Shown here in pieces: positions 26,516-35,008 of a DNA stretch of 64,000 nt. Both the position numbers and the translations under genes were made by a program. The stretch is from positions 1 to 64,000 of the forward strand of contig NZ_BATR01000081.1 in assembly GCF_000739655.1 (NCBI RefSeq). Direction: 5' to 3'. The stretch's first letter is position 1. Every line of letters starts with the position of its first letter. This stretch comes from Verrucomicrobium sp. BvORR106. GTDB lineage: Bacteria > Verrucomicrobiota > Verrucomicrobiia > Verrucomicrobiales > Verrucomicrobiaceae. The notes beneath the pieces were generated by a model. The model had not been told where the DNA came from, searched no databases, and saw only the letters and a list, made by a program, of their open reading frames with translations.

Positions 26516-27541
26516 CTAATGTCCCAGCACTTCCGTGCTCGGTGCCGCATTGCGCACGGCGGCGTGGTCCGTCACGATGACCGTGGTGCCGGGGGCGATG
26601 GTGTCATACAGTTTGGTGGCGAACTCCGGGTTCACGGTCAGGCGCTTGCCGAGGTCGTCCACATCCATCTTCGGGCCGCTGCTGGTCACACGCATCCACG
26701 GGCGGGCATTGCGGCCGGGGGCCCAGAAGCTGGGCTTGTCGGTCGTGCCTTCCAGCAGGGTGAAGACGTGGTTGCCCAGTTCTTTGCGCGTGCCAAAGAG
26801 GCCGCCATCGCTGATCTGGACGGAGGCGCGGCCGATGGGGTTGCCATTGCGAAAGACGTACAGCGCCTTGTCCGCCGCGCTCACCACGATCGTGATGGGG
26901 CCGCTGGCGCTGCGCTCCGGCAGCCAGGTGTAGTCGCTCGCGCCCTGGGGCTTCAGCATCTCGGGGTTGAAGTCCTTGGGAGCCAGCATCAGGCCGGGGT
27001 TTGAGGCCAGGTGCGGCGTGGGCGTCTTGCCATCGCCGATCACCACCGTGCCGCCCTTTTCCGTGAGCTTGAAGAGCGCCAGGGAGAAATCATACGGCAG
27101 ACGGATGCAGCCGTGGCTCGCGGGATGGCCGGGGAGGTTCCCGGAGTGCATGGCGATGCCGTCCCACGTGAGACGCTGCATGTTCGGCATGGGCGCGTTG
27201 TTATAGGTCTTGGAGCGGTGCGTCTGCCGCTTCTCCAGGATGGTGAAGACCCCGCCCGGCGTGGCGTGCCCCTTGGACCCCGTGCTCACCGTGGAGCGGC
27301 CAATGAGGACCCCGTTGCGGTACACATGCAGGATCTGGTTGGGCACACTCACCAGCACCATGATGGGGCCGCTGGGAGAGATCTCCGGGTGCCACCAATA
27401 CTCACCCGGCTGCAGGGGGCCATCTGGAGTGCCCGTGGGCGTGCCCTTCGTGTGGAAGGAGGGCATCTCCATGGCGGAGGTGGTGGCGGTGGGAGTGGCA
27501 ACGGCGAGCAACAAGAGGGCGAGGGCTGGCAGGAGTCGCAT
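26516..27541 (-). CDS. Exported L,D-transpeptidase with two YkuD-like domains, the second degenerate
   Basis: 341 residues with a signal peptide (MRLLPALALLLLAVATPTAT). Domain 1 (about 55-170) is a YkuD/ErfK catalytic domain with His132 in AMHSGNLPG and the signature SHGCIRLP at 142-149, Cys145 being the nucleophile. Such enzymes make 3-3 cross-links in peptidoglycan or attach proteins to it in the periplasm. Domain 2 (about 213-335) repeats the opening pattern (SGPITIVVSAADKALYVFRN) but lacks SHGC.R, so it is probably non-catalytic and may bind substrate. It stands alone, convergent with the cassette operon. Confidence 0.85.
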   Translation of the reverse strand: MRLLPALALLLLAVATPTATTSAMEMPSFHTKGTPTGTPDGPLQPGEYWWHPEISPSGPIMVLVSVPNQILHVYRNGVLIGRSTVSTGSKGHATPGGVFTILEKRQTHRSKTYNNAPMPNMQRLTWDGIAMHSGNLPGHPASHGCIRLPYDFSLALFKLTEKGGTVVIGDGKTPTPHLASNPGLMLAPKDFNPEMLKPQGASDYTWLPERSASGPITIVVSAADKALYVFRNGNPIGRASVQISDGGLFGTRKELGNHVFTLLEGTTDKPSFWAPGRNARPWMRVTSSGPKMDVDDLGKRLTVNPEFATKLYDTIAPGTTVIVTDHAAVRNAAPSTEVLGH

Positions 27542-27632
27542 GGTGAGCAGGAGAAAGTTAGACGTTATGTGTTAGACGTTAGATGAAAAGCAGAGAACAG
27601 CGAGAGGGATTTGTGTCGATGAAAAGTCATTC

Positions 27633-27663
27633 GCGGCAGGGTTGGAGTACCGCCTTTAGGCGG
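27633..27663 (+). repeat. GGGTTGGAGT hairpin element
   Basis: GCGGCAGGGTTGGAGTA followed by CCGCCTTTAGGCGG at 27650-27663. It lies in the 378-base gene-free stretch between the L,D-transpeptidase and terpene-cyclase-fold genes; nothing else is recognised there. Confidence 0.75.
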
Positions 27664-27919
27664 AATCAGTCGCAGGTCTCCCGACGTCTCTCCACGCCTC
27701 TGCTGCCCCTTTTACCCGGCGCGCAAGGTTTGTCCATTGGATCATCCTTGTGGGTTGTAAATTGTCCGGAGGATCAGGCGGTGCGACGACTCCCGTCTCG
27801 GCTCCGCCGCACTCTTTCCCAGCTATGGGGGGCTCCTTCCCATCACCCGCCCACCTTGTCATGATTCATGCTCACGGCGGTGCTTCTCTCACTCACCTTC
27901 CGCTTCCTACCTCATCATC

Positions 27920-29092
27920 ATGAGCCGCACGTTCCTCCGCCTTTCTCTACCCCTCCTCAGCCTGCTCTGCCTCATCCCCCTGACGCCTGCCTCTGCGGAA
28001 GAACCGCCGCTGCGGGATCCGGCCAATCTCTCCCTCCGCAACGAGGTGCGCCTCGCGATTGACAAGGGCCTGGCGTATCTGAAGAAAGAGCAGAACGCCG
28101 ATGGCTCCTGGGGTGGCAAGGATCCCCTGCACGCCGCCATCACCGCGCTGCCGCTCATGGCCTTTCATGGCGAGCCCCAAGGCGCGTATCGAGGAAATGA
28201 CACGCCTGAGTTCATGAGGAAAGGGTACGCCTTCCTCCGCACCCTGGCCAAGCCGGACGGCGGCATCTACAACGAGGACTTCGAATGTGTGAACACCGCC
28301 ATCGCCATGATGGCCCTCATGGGGCCGAATGACCCGCAGGACGGGCAGCTCCTGGCCAAGGCAAATCAGTTCCTCATCAAGATGCAGAACGCCAACGGCG
28401 CGGTCGCCTCCTTTGACGGGGGCTTCAGCTACGGCCCGGGCATGGAGAACCGCCAGTGGGGGGATCTACACAACACCGTGTGCGCCCTGGAGGCTCTACG
28501 TACCTATGAAGCCCTGGAGCGCCCCGGCAGCGACAAGCTCAACTGGGACGCCGCCATCGGCTTCATCAACCGCTGCCAGAACCTCTCCAGCCACAACAAA
28601 GAAGCCTGGGTCTCTGATGATGCAGAGAACAAAGGCGGCTATGTGTACAGCCCCATGAGCAGCACCGCGGGGGACAAAGAAGTGCCCGGCCGCCACCGCC
28701 GCGTCCTGCTCAGCTACGGCAGCATGACGTATGCCGGCGTGCTCTGCCTGGTGTACTCCGGCGTGGACAGCACCGATCCCCGCATCGCTGCCGCGCTGGA
28801 CTGGACCGCAAAGAACTACAGCGTGGAAGAGAATCCCCGCCTGGGCAAACAAGGCCTCTATCTCTACTACAACCTCATGGCCAATGCCCTCGCCACCGCG
28901 AATGTGGACGCCTTCACTCTGCCGGACGGTCGCAAGGTTAACTGGGCCAAAGACCTGGCCGTGAAACTCATCTCCCTGCAGAAGAACGACGGCACCTGGG
29001 TGAACGACAACAGCCGCTGGCTGGAGAACGATCCCACCCTCGTCACCAGCTATGCCCTGGTTGCGCTGGATATGATCAGCCGGAGGCTGTGA
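27920..29092 (+). CDS. Secreted squalene-cyclase/prenyltransferase-fold protein
   Basis: 390 residues with a signal peptide ending near ASA-E (residue about 26). The mature part has repeated alpha-alpha barrel signatures: GLAYLKKEQNADGSWGGKDP, FLIKMQNANGAVASFDGGFS, AIGFINRCQN, and LAVKLISLQKNDGTWVNDNS. This is the prenyltransferase and squalene oxidase repeat fold. The acidic DXDD motif of squalene-hopene cyclase is not seen, and the exported location argues against terpene synthesis. Secreted members of this fold are common in Planctomycetes and Verrucomicrobia with no known role. Confidence 0.75.
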   Translation: MSRTFLRLSLPLLSLLCLIPLTPASAEEPPLRDPANLSLRNEVRLAIDKGLAYLKKEQNADGSWGGKDPLHAAITALPLMAFHGEPQGAYRGNDTPEFMRKGYAFLRTLAKPDGGIYNEDFECVNTAIAMMALMGPNDPQDGQLLAKANQFLIKMQNANGAVASFDGGFSYGPGMENRQWGDLHNTVCALEALRTYEALERPGSDKLNWDAAIGFINRCQNLSSHNKEAWVSDDAENKGGYVYSPMSSTAGDKEVPGRHRRVLLSYGSMTYAGVLCLVYSGVDSTDPRIAAALDWTAKNYSVEENPRLGKQGLYLYYNLMANALATANVDAFTLPDGRKVNWAKDLAVKLISLQKNDGTWVNDNSRWLENDPTLVTSYALVALDMISRRL

Positions 29093-29249
29093 CCCGCTAC
29101 GCGGGAGACAGAAGTCTTCAAGACGCAAGACCTGAAGTCAGGGGTGATGTGACGTGAAAGGGGGCGGAGGGATCGGGTTAACCACAGAGGTCACAGAGTT
29201 TCACGGAGTAGAGCCGCGAAAAGCCGCGCTCTTATCACATACCACGTTC

Positions 29250-29280
29250 GCAGCAGGGTTGGAGTACCGACTTTAGTCGG
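29250..29280 (+). repeat. GGGTTGGAGT hairpin element
   Basis: CGCAGCAGGGTTGGAGTA followed by CCGACTTTAGTCGG at 29267-29280. Relative to the CCGCCTTTAGGCGG copies, both arms changed (C to A and G to T), keeping the pair. Confidence 0.75.
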
Positions 29281-29404
29281 CTCGGTGAAGCTCGGGGAGC
29301 GCACGCATCCTGCGTGCTGTTCCCGGCATCTTGCCGGGAACGTCTGTGACGGGCTCTTCGTGATGCCGGGGCCAACTCATAGGGCGATTGGTAGTTTCCA
29401 TGAC

Positions 29405-29435
29405 CCGCCTAAAGGCGGAACTCCAACCCTGCCGC
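29405..29435 (-). repeat. GGGTTGGAGT hairpin element
   Basis: Reverse orientation: CCGCCTAAAGGCGG at 29405-29418, then AACTCCAACCCTGCCGCG. Confidence 0.75.
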
Positions 29436-29536
29436 GAACAATCAATAGGATATGGGTAGCACTATCTCCCTGCTCCCGTTCCTTCTCCGTGACCAGCGGC
29501 GAGTCACTTCCAAGTTCCCATACGCATCCGCGCCCA

Positions 29537-29560
29537 CGTTGGAGTTCCGCCTTTAGGCGG
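29537..29560 (+). repeat. GGGTTGGAGT hairpin element, 5'-shortened
   Basis: CGTTGGAGTT followed by CCGCCTTTAGGCGG at 29547-29560; the GCAGCAGG part is not preserved. Confidence 0.65.
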
Positions 29561-29903
29561 TCACCTTACAAACGTCCCAAGACATCCTCATTCTCGACGA
29601 GCTCCCGTATGTCCGCAGGATTGCCGTCGGCACGTCTCTGTCGGCGACAGAAGCCCGTCACGGTCTTCAGCGTGGTCGGACTGGCTTCCTGGGCTAAATC
29701 AGGGCAGCCCAGCAATGCCAGAGGGGCTGACCTTGAGCCTGCGTTGCAGGTGCAATAAAGAGCTTCCTCCACCGGTAGGTCAATTGCCGGATGCCGGATT
29801 TCGAGGAAGAGGGCCCTGGCTGGAGGATCAAAGTCTGTCCGGCGGAGTGGAAATCTTGAAAATTCCTGCACGTAAACCGCCGCAATGCTCCGTAGATGAA
29901 AAC

Positions 29904-30455
29904 ATGAAACCGGCCGTCCTTCCCATTGTCGTGTCCCTCGCAGTGTTTCAGATGGTTTCCGCAGCGCCGGATCCCGCGGCCCCGTCTTCGCAGCCGCAGC
30001 CGCAGCCCTCTTCACCGGCCCCGCATGCCAAGGCCGTGCAGGCCGCCCTGGTGAAGGTGGACAAGGAGATCAAACCCGAACATTACGCCCTCGTGGAGGT
30101 GGACCTGGATGAAGACGGCCGGAAGGACGCCCTCGCACTGATGAACAGCCAGAGCACCTACAGCGGCACTGGCGGCAGTACCCTCTTCCTCCTGCGTGCG
30201 TGCAAGGAGGACGGCAAGTACACCAAGGTCGGCTCCGTGGGCGTCGTGCACGCCCCCATCTATCTGCGCACCACCCGCCATCACGGCCTGCGAGACCTCC
30301 TGGTGACCGTCAGCGGCGGCGGCGCGGAGCCCGGCGTGGCCGTGCTCGCCTTCGACGGCAAGTGCTACCCCAAAAGCCCCGGCGAGGCCGCGGCCAAGGT
30401 GGAGGAGAAGGACAAGGTGCTCTTCGCTGAGAAGTCAGAGGCGGATGGGAGTTGA
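29904..30455 (+). CDS. Exported hypothetical protein with an acidic EF-hand-like loop
   Basis: 183 residues from ATG 29904 (MKPAVLPIVVSLAVFQMVSA), which gives a clean signal peptide; the longer frame from 29715 does not. After a Pro/Ser/Gln linker, residues about 55-165 form a compact domain with VDLDEDGRKDALALM, an EF-hand-like or FG-GAP-like calcium loop common in secreted proteins that report a computed property. No family is named. It is followed by the tandem 200-bp repeats. Confidence 0.6.
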   Translation: MKPAVLPIVVSLAVFQMVSAAPDPAAPSSQPQPQPSSPAPHAKAVQAALVKVDKEIKPEHYALVEVDLDEDGRKDALALMNSQSTYSGTGGSTLFLLRACKEDGKYTKVGSVGVVHAPIYLRTTRHHGLRDLLVTVSGGGAEPGVAVLAFDGKCYPKSPGEAAAKVEEKDKVLFAEKSEADGS

Positions 30456-30700
30456 AATGCGGTCACGGAGCCTTCGGCCCAGTGCGTCGGTGCGTCAGTG
30501 GGCAGTGCGTCAAGGTGTTGGACCTGGAGCTGTACGGAGTACAGGCTTCAGCCTGCGGGGGTTGGGGGGGCAGGTGCGAGGGGCACTCGTGGCTGCGTTT
30601 GTAAAAACGAGGTCAGGGTGCCTGCGGCCCAGCGGGCAGTGCGTCAAGGATCAGGGGCGTGGAGGATGCTGAATGCCTCCTTCCCGCGATAGAACCCATC

Positions 30701-30840
30701 GAAGCTCATCTCAGAATGGGATGTGTACCCCAGCCCAGGGTTGGACGAGCCTCAAGCGAGTCAACCCTGGGTATCTACCCCGCCCAGCGATCAGGTGTGG
30801 AAACCAGTGGTGTTTCCTTTAACCTCGCCGCCTACATCGG
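30701..30840 (+). repeat. 140-bp interspersed repeat (CCCAGGGTTGGACGAG type), copy 1
   Basis: Begins GAAGCTCATCTCAGAATGGG, holds the inverted pair CCCAGGGTTGG...TCAACCCTGGGT, and ends in TTTAACCTCGCCG...CATCGG. The preceding 30456-30700 also carries AGTGCGTCA repeats that recur before the copy at 32713. No gene is seen in 30456-31203. Confidence 0.75.
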
Positions 30841-30900
30841 AATCCATGATCCCGGCATTGACGTGCCTGCTTCACGTCCCATTTCCGCCTGTCTCAGTCC

Positions 30901-31040
30901 GAAGCTCATCCCAGAATGGGATGTGTACCCCAGCCCAGGGTTGGACGAGCTTCAAGCGAGTCACACCCTGGGTACTCATGCCGCAGGCAATCAGGTGTGG
31001 AAGCCAGATATGTTGCCTTTAACCTAACCGCTATCATCGG
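30901..31040 (+). repeat. 140-bp interspersed repeat, copy 2
   Basis: Begins exactly 200 bases after copy 1, with the same order of blocks and about 80-85 percent identity by eye. Confidence 0.75.
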
Positions 31041-31203
31041 AACCCTCGATCCCAGCGCCGTCGCTTCACCCCTGACCACGCTCTCACGAGCGCAGACACA
31101 AACGCCACCACCTCGCCCCAAGTCATTTGCACTCGTGGTTGCGTTCGTAAGAACGCGGTCTCGTCCAAACGCCCCTCGTAGACCAATCAAACCCAACGTC
31201 TCC

Positions 31204-31704
31204 TTAGACCTCAATCGGCCGATGGGCCCGCGTCCGCCGGGCAGCCTCCGCCGCTGCCAGGTCAACGATTGCGGGCAGGCTGGCCAGGAACGCCTTGAAC
31301 CCATCAACACTGTCTGGCGGCAGATCCTCATAGGTGACAAAGATCTCATCCGTCTCAAAGAAACGTCCAAGCTCACTGGAGACCGCGTCCACCCTCATTT
31401 GATTCTCAGCCGGCGTGGAAACTCCAAAGATCACCCCGCCATCCTCGAGGAAATAAACCTCCGCATGCTCGTCTCCAGGTTTGCTTCGCCAGTAGATGCT
31501 ATACGCCTCCTTTGAATGCTGGCAGCAATGGTTGATCAGCTCATCCGCCGTCTTGAAGACTATCTGCGGCGTGTCGGCATACTGCGGCACCGCGTACTCG
31601 TCGGCGGCTTCGCCGCGCGCCGGCAAAAAGTGATCCAGAAAACGGATGATCAGATCCGGAGAACGCTCCCGTCCGAGAACGTAGATGTCGGCATACTCAG
31701 GCAT
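31204..31704 (-). CDS. Hypothetical protein, possible immunity-type
   Basis: 166 residues, soluble and acidic, with no signal peptide. The opening (MPEYADIYVLGRERSPDLII, then RFLDHFLPARGEAADEY) is a compact alpha/beta start typical of small immunity-like proteins that I have seen in Verrucomicrobia and Proteobacteria but cannot name. The end is helical (AIVDLAAAEAARRTRAHRPI). It is the first of a run of single minus-strand genes. No toxin gene is nearby. Confidence 0.6.
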   Translation of the reverse strand: MPEYADIYVLGRERSPDLIIRFLDHFLPARGEAADEYAVPQYADTPQIVFKTADELINHCCQHSKEAYSIYWRSKPGDEHAEVYFLEDGGVIFGVSTPAENQMRVDAVSSELGRFFETDEIFVTYEDLPPDSVDGFKAFLASLPAIVDLAAAEAARRTRAHRPIEV

Positions 31705-31761
31705 GCGGCAACAATGTTACAAAGAATCTCAAATGACAGCCCCACTCTACAACTCCGAAAG

Positions 31762-32469
31762 TCACCGTTTGCCACCGCTGTCTTGCTCGCGTTGCTTCTT
31801 GATGGCGGCCTCAATCTCGGCCGCCCGCTTCGTGCCCTCTGCCACTTTGTCCCCGAGAATCTGCTTCAGTTGCGCCAGGTTCTTGGCGGACTGTCCATTG
31901 CCGGCCTTGGCTGCGTAGGACATCCAGCCGAAGGCCTCGACGTAGTCCAGCTTCACCCCGTGCCCTTGAGCAAAGAGTAGGCCGTACTCATTCACAGCAG
32001 GGATGTTGCCGCTCTCCGCCGCCACCTTGTAGTAGGCCGCCGCCTTGGTCAGATCGGGTTCGACTCCTTCACCTTTCCGGAAGATCTGCCCCAGATTGAA
32101 AGTGGACTGCAGATCCCCCTGCTTACCTGCAGCGGTGTAGTAGGAGATGGCCTTCGTCGTATCCTGCTTCACGCCGTCTCCCTTGTGATACATGAGCCCC
32201 AGATTCGCCTGGGAAGGCCGGTATCCCTTGTCGGCCGCCTCCGTGAAGAGTTCTACGGCGCGATTCAGGTCTTTGTTCACCCCGTGACCCTGGTAGTAAA
32301 GCGAGGCCAGAAGGTGCAGGCCCATTGGGTCTTTGGAGTCCGCCGCAGCCTGGAACTCCTTTCGCGCCGTGTCGTAGTCTTCCCTGTTGTAGGCGGTGAT
32401 GCCAGACTCCACGTCAGCATAGGCGCTCATAGCGATGGAAAGAAGGAAGATGGGAAGAATGCGCTTCAT
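31762..32469 (-). CDS. Exported Sel1-repeat protein
   Basis: 235 residues with a signal peptide (MKRILPIFLLSIAMSAYA). About five Sel1-like/TPR repeats follow, with the pattern A...LG.LY..G.GV..D...A..Y...AA..G (LASLYYQGHGVNKDLNRAVE, LGLMYHKGDGVKQDTTKAIS, LGQIFRKGEGVEPDLTKAAA, YGLLFAQGHGVKLDYVEAFG). Such solenoids mediate protein contacts in the periplasm, often in signalling or virulence. The C-terminal tail is Lys/Gln-rich. Confidence 0.85.
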   Translation of the reverse strand: MKRILPIFLLSIAMSAYADVESGITAYNREDYDTARKEFQAAADSKDPMGLHLLASLYYQGHGVNKDLNRAVELFTEAADKGYRPSQANLGLMYHKGDGVKQDTTKAISYYTAAGKQGDLQSTFNLGQIFRKGEGVEPDLTKAAAYYKVAAESGNIPAVNEYGLLFAQGHGVKLDYVEAFGWMSYAAKAGNGQSAKNLAQLKQILGDKVAEGTKRAAEIEAAIKKQREQDSGGKR

Positions 32470-32712
32470 AGCCGTATCGAAAGAATGGGCCGACTTATCC
32501 CACGTTCATCGAGTGCGGTTGGAGAGGCAAGTGTGAATTTTGGAACAAACTGTAGGGCAGGAGTTTGCGGGAGATGATGTGCGGTCAGGAGTTGCGAGAT
32601 GCTTGTTGGTCGGGGGCTTCGCATCCCAGTGCGTCAGTTGGCAGTGCGTCAGTGCGCCAAGGATCAGGGGTATCGATGCTCCCGAATGCCTCCTCCCACG
32701 ATAGCATCCACT

Positions 32713-32850
32713 GAAGCTCGTCCCAGAATGGGATGTCTACCACAGCCCAGGGTTGGACGAGCTTCAAGCGAGTCAACCCTGGGTACCTGCCCCGCCAGCG
32801 ATCAGGTGTGGAAGCCGGTCGTGTTTCCTAAAACTACGCCGCCGTCACCG
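32713..32850 (+). repeat. 140-bp interspersed repeat, copy 3
   Basis: GAAGCTCGTCCCAGAATGGG opening, the CCCAGGGTTGG...AACCCTGGGT inverted pair and the same tail as copies 1 and 2. The flanking AGTGCGTCA-rich segment (about 32628-32700) is shared with copy 1. Confidence 0.75.
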
Positions 32851-32937
32851 ATACCCATTGCCATCGCGCGGCATCCTTCCGTTTTCCAACAAATTCTCTC
32901 GTGCGTGCCGCTAGCAACAGAGTTGTTCGCACCCTAA

Positions 32938-33158
32938 GAACCTGTTTGGATAAAAGCGCTGGGCGTGTTGCGAGGCGTTTTGAGTCTGGACAAGGCGCGA
33001 ACAGGGCGTGAATCGTGATTCACAACCGTTGAGCAACGCCGTCCAGGCTCAAAAGGGCCGCAACCCGGAGGGGCAGATTTCAGCTTCGGCGAAGCCTCTC
33101 TTATCTTAATCCCTTAAATTGTCCTGCCACACCCAGATGTTTTTGTCCAAACAGGTTC
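32938..33158. mobile_element. 221-bp MITE with TAA target duplication
   Basis: The ends are inverted repeats: GAACCTGTTTGGATAAAA at the left and, reversed, GAACCTGTTTGGACAAAAA at the right. The direct duplication TAA flanks both ends (32935-32937, 33159-33161). There is no transposase inside. The end sequence and 3-bp TNA target fit elements mobilised by an IS5-family (IS1031-like) transposase, which is not in this window. The inner part can fold (TTGAGTCTGGAC pairs with GTCCAGGCTCAA). The insertion sits at the very end of the next gene. Confidence 0.8.
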
Positions 33159-33523
33159 TAAAGGATCGCAATAACACGCCCGTCCTCATCGACCACTTGG
33201 TTGTCAATGATCCAGCGCCAGGGTTCTTCGGTATCCTTTCGGGTAAGCTCCGTGCCAACCGGCTGATCGTAAAGAATCTCCAGGCTCTTGTCCGTCGCGA
33301 TTAAGCGGTCAAGCGGCACCAAAGAGTAGTTCTTGGGATTGTCGGCATACTCTGGAGATTCATCGCCACTGCGCAGGATCCATCCGCTGTCTGAGACGTT
33401 ACTGACTCCTTCTTTCGCCGCGTGCCGAACTGGAAGACTGTTCGGCCCGATGCAGAGATTTGATAGCACCGCAATAAGCCCGTGTTGCCTCAGCCACTGT
33501 TGGTGAATGTCGTCCTTGGTCAT
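33158..33523 (-). CDS. DUF2185/Imm33-like protein
   Basis: 121 residues. The core SGWILRSGDESPEYADNPKN, then LDRLIATDKSLEILYDQPVG, follows the DUF2185 (Imm33) pattern GW...SGDE...Y.DN..N...., then P.G, described among immunity proteins of polymorphic toxin systems. The stop codon TAG overlaps the MITE boundary and its target duplication, so the insertion may have replaced the last residues. No start other than ATG 33523 is obvious. The cognate toxin is not visible. Confidence 0.65.
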   Translation of the reverse strand: MTKDDIHQQWLRQHGLIAVLSNLCIGPNSLPVRHAAKEGVSNVSDSGWILRSGDESPEYADNPKNYSLVPLDRLIATDKSLEILYDQPVGTELTRKDTEEPWRWIIDNQVVDEDGRVIAIL

Positions 33524-33530
33524 AGATGGT

Positions 33531-34301
33531 TCAAGCCTCGGTCAGTGGTTCGAGCTTCCAAAGCCCGTAGGGGTTGTGAAAAAAATCATCAGGTGGGTAA
33601 TAGGTGTAGTTTTCGAAAGAGAGCCGGTATCGCTTCGATCCTGCGGCGATGCCGAACGTGTGCCCCTCAGCAAGCTTGGGGGCCTCGTCCATCACGTAGC
33701 AACAGAACTCCGTCGCAACCTCGAACGCTGTCTGAAGGTCGCTCTCCATGACCGCACAGTCGGGGAGAGCAAAGGCACTCATCCCGCAGGTGAAATGCTC
33801 TCTCTCATCTCCGACCAAGGTGACCATCGAGCGATAGAGAGAATACGCCGCCTTCACCGAGCCGTGTTCTCTCCACTGCGCCGCACTCACCGAGAACCCC
33901 GCCTTCTCGATCTTGACGACCAATCCACCAGCGTCGAGCAACCCGGTCGCGGCATCCATCATTCTCACAACCTCCTCCCGGCCGGTCTTGTCTGAAAGAA
34001 TGTAGAGCGTGAAGGTGTGATCTCGCACCGCGATCAGGTCATCCTCTGGGATCTGCCCCATGCCACCCGAACGCACCTTGTCAGCCAGTGACGGATCATG
34101 ATCGTAGATGTCCAACTCGAAGCGAGTCCCTGACGCGACATGCATCAGGATCTTGCCTGCAAACAGGTAGCCGCCGCTGCGTTCCACAATCGCCCTCACG
34201 ATCTCCGAATGGTCCTTCCACTTGCCCGGGATGCCGAGGACGATGGCCGGCTCTTGCACTGGGTTCGCCTGGGATGAATCGATCAGCGCGGCCATGGTCA
34301 T
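33531..34301 (-). CDS. DUF4261-like protein
   Basis: About 256 residues from ATG 34301 (a second ATG is at 34295); the open extension to 34415 looks non-coding. The opening AIVLGIPGKWKDHSEIVRAI and the later HFTCGMSAFALPDCAVMESD fit the DUF4261 family as I remember it, which recurs beside immunity-type genes. It is soluble, without signal or membrane segments. It ends 8 bp before the start of the DUF2185 gene and runs the same way, so the two may form an operon. Confidence 0.6.
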   Translation of the reverse strand: MTMAALIDSSQANPVQEPAIVLGIPGKWKDHSEIVRAIVERSGGYLFAGKILMHVASGTRFELDIYDHDPSLADKVRSGGMGQIPEDDLIAVRDHTFTLYILSDKTGREEVVRMMDAATGLLDAGGLVVKIEKAGFSVSAAQWREHGSVKAAYSLYRSMVTLVGDEREHFTCGMSAFALPDCAVMESDLQTAFEVATEFCCYVMDEAPKLAEGHTFGIAAGSKRYRLSFENYTYYPPDDFFHNPYGLWKLEPLTEA

Positions 34302-34468
34302 GAAGTGGTAGCAGGTGCGGTGTGCTCTCGTATGACGACGGTAGAACCTAAAGGCAAAAGCCAGCAACCCGCAAGACTCATATCGTGAATGGTGAGCTTG
34401 GTTGGTTACATGCAAGATGGGGGAGGGCTTGGCTCAAATCGTACGGTGGCCGCCGTGGCATTGGCTTG

Positions 34469-34921
34469 CTACCCTCCCACCGCCTTGATCGTCACCGTGC
34501 ATTTCTGAAATCCGCTCCCCTCCGCCAGGGGCAACTCAAACGTCATGGACTTGGGAACCTTGAAGAACTTGGTCTGTCCTATGCTGTACGACTTGCTCCT
34601 GCCTGACTCATCCTTCGGGTCCTCACTCGCTGACAACGACAGGGTGCAGTGCATCGCCCCGTTCTTCGGATAGATCACCCCGGTGACGACTCCGAGATAA
34701 AGCTCTGATTTCAATGGCGCATCATCCAGGAAGAAGTGGAACTCCTCCCTGAAGTCCACGGTCCGGTTCCATTTGTACAAGAGCTCTTTCTTGCCTTCCT
34801 CATATCCTGGCCGCTCGAAAAGCAGGCTTATCTTGTACTTCGACGCGAACTGACCCTGCGCCATCGAAGTGACGGACAGGCACAGGAGGAGGAGAAGAGT
34901 GAGTTGAATGGCGCGATTCAT
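34469..34921 (-). CDS. Exported hypothetical protein
   Basis: 150 residues from ATG 34921, with a signal peptide (MNRAIQLTLLLLLCLSVTSM). The mature part is beta-rich (YKISLLFERPGYEEGKKELL, then FKVPKSMTFELPLAEGSG) and ends in a strand, CTVTIKAVGG. No family is recognised. The open frame extends to 34957 but MNRAIQ gives the natural signal peptide. Confidence 0.6.
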   Translation of the reverse strand: MNRAIQLTLLLLLCLSVTSMAQGQFASKYKISLLFERPGYEEGKKELLYKWNRTVDFREEFHFFLDDAPLKSELYLGVVTGVIYPKNGAMHCTLSLSASEDPKDESGRSKSYSIGQTKFFKVPKSMTFELPLAEGSGFQKCTVTIKAVGG

Positions 34922-35008
34922 AGGAGGTTTCCGTGCTTGGTTAGGCCTTCCGGGCATCTACGACATTACATTGCATCCACCACGATGCTAGGCCCGGCAA
35001 TCTCAGAG

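Larger units (their letters stand above)
29093..29903. other. Gene-free stretch rich in hairpin repeats
   Basis: Contains three copies of the GGGTTGGAGT hairpin element and one GTTCCCGGCATCTTGCCGGGAAC hairpin at about 29319-29341. A minus-strand frame ending at 29566 has a partly protein-like C-terminus (LENEDVLGRL-like end) but no credible start. I do not call it. Confidence 0.5.

Noticed and set aside
29566-30015. 149-residue minus-strand frame
   Set aside because: Only the C-terminal third looks like protein; the start overlaps the signal peptide region of the plus-strand gene at 29904.
30701-31040. CRISPR or tandem gene repeats
   Set aside because: Two 140-bp copies in 200-bp register with no short repeat-spacer pattern; interspersed repeats instead.
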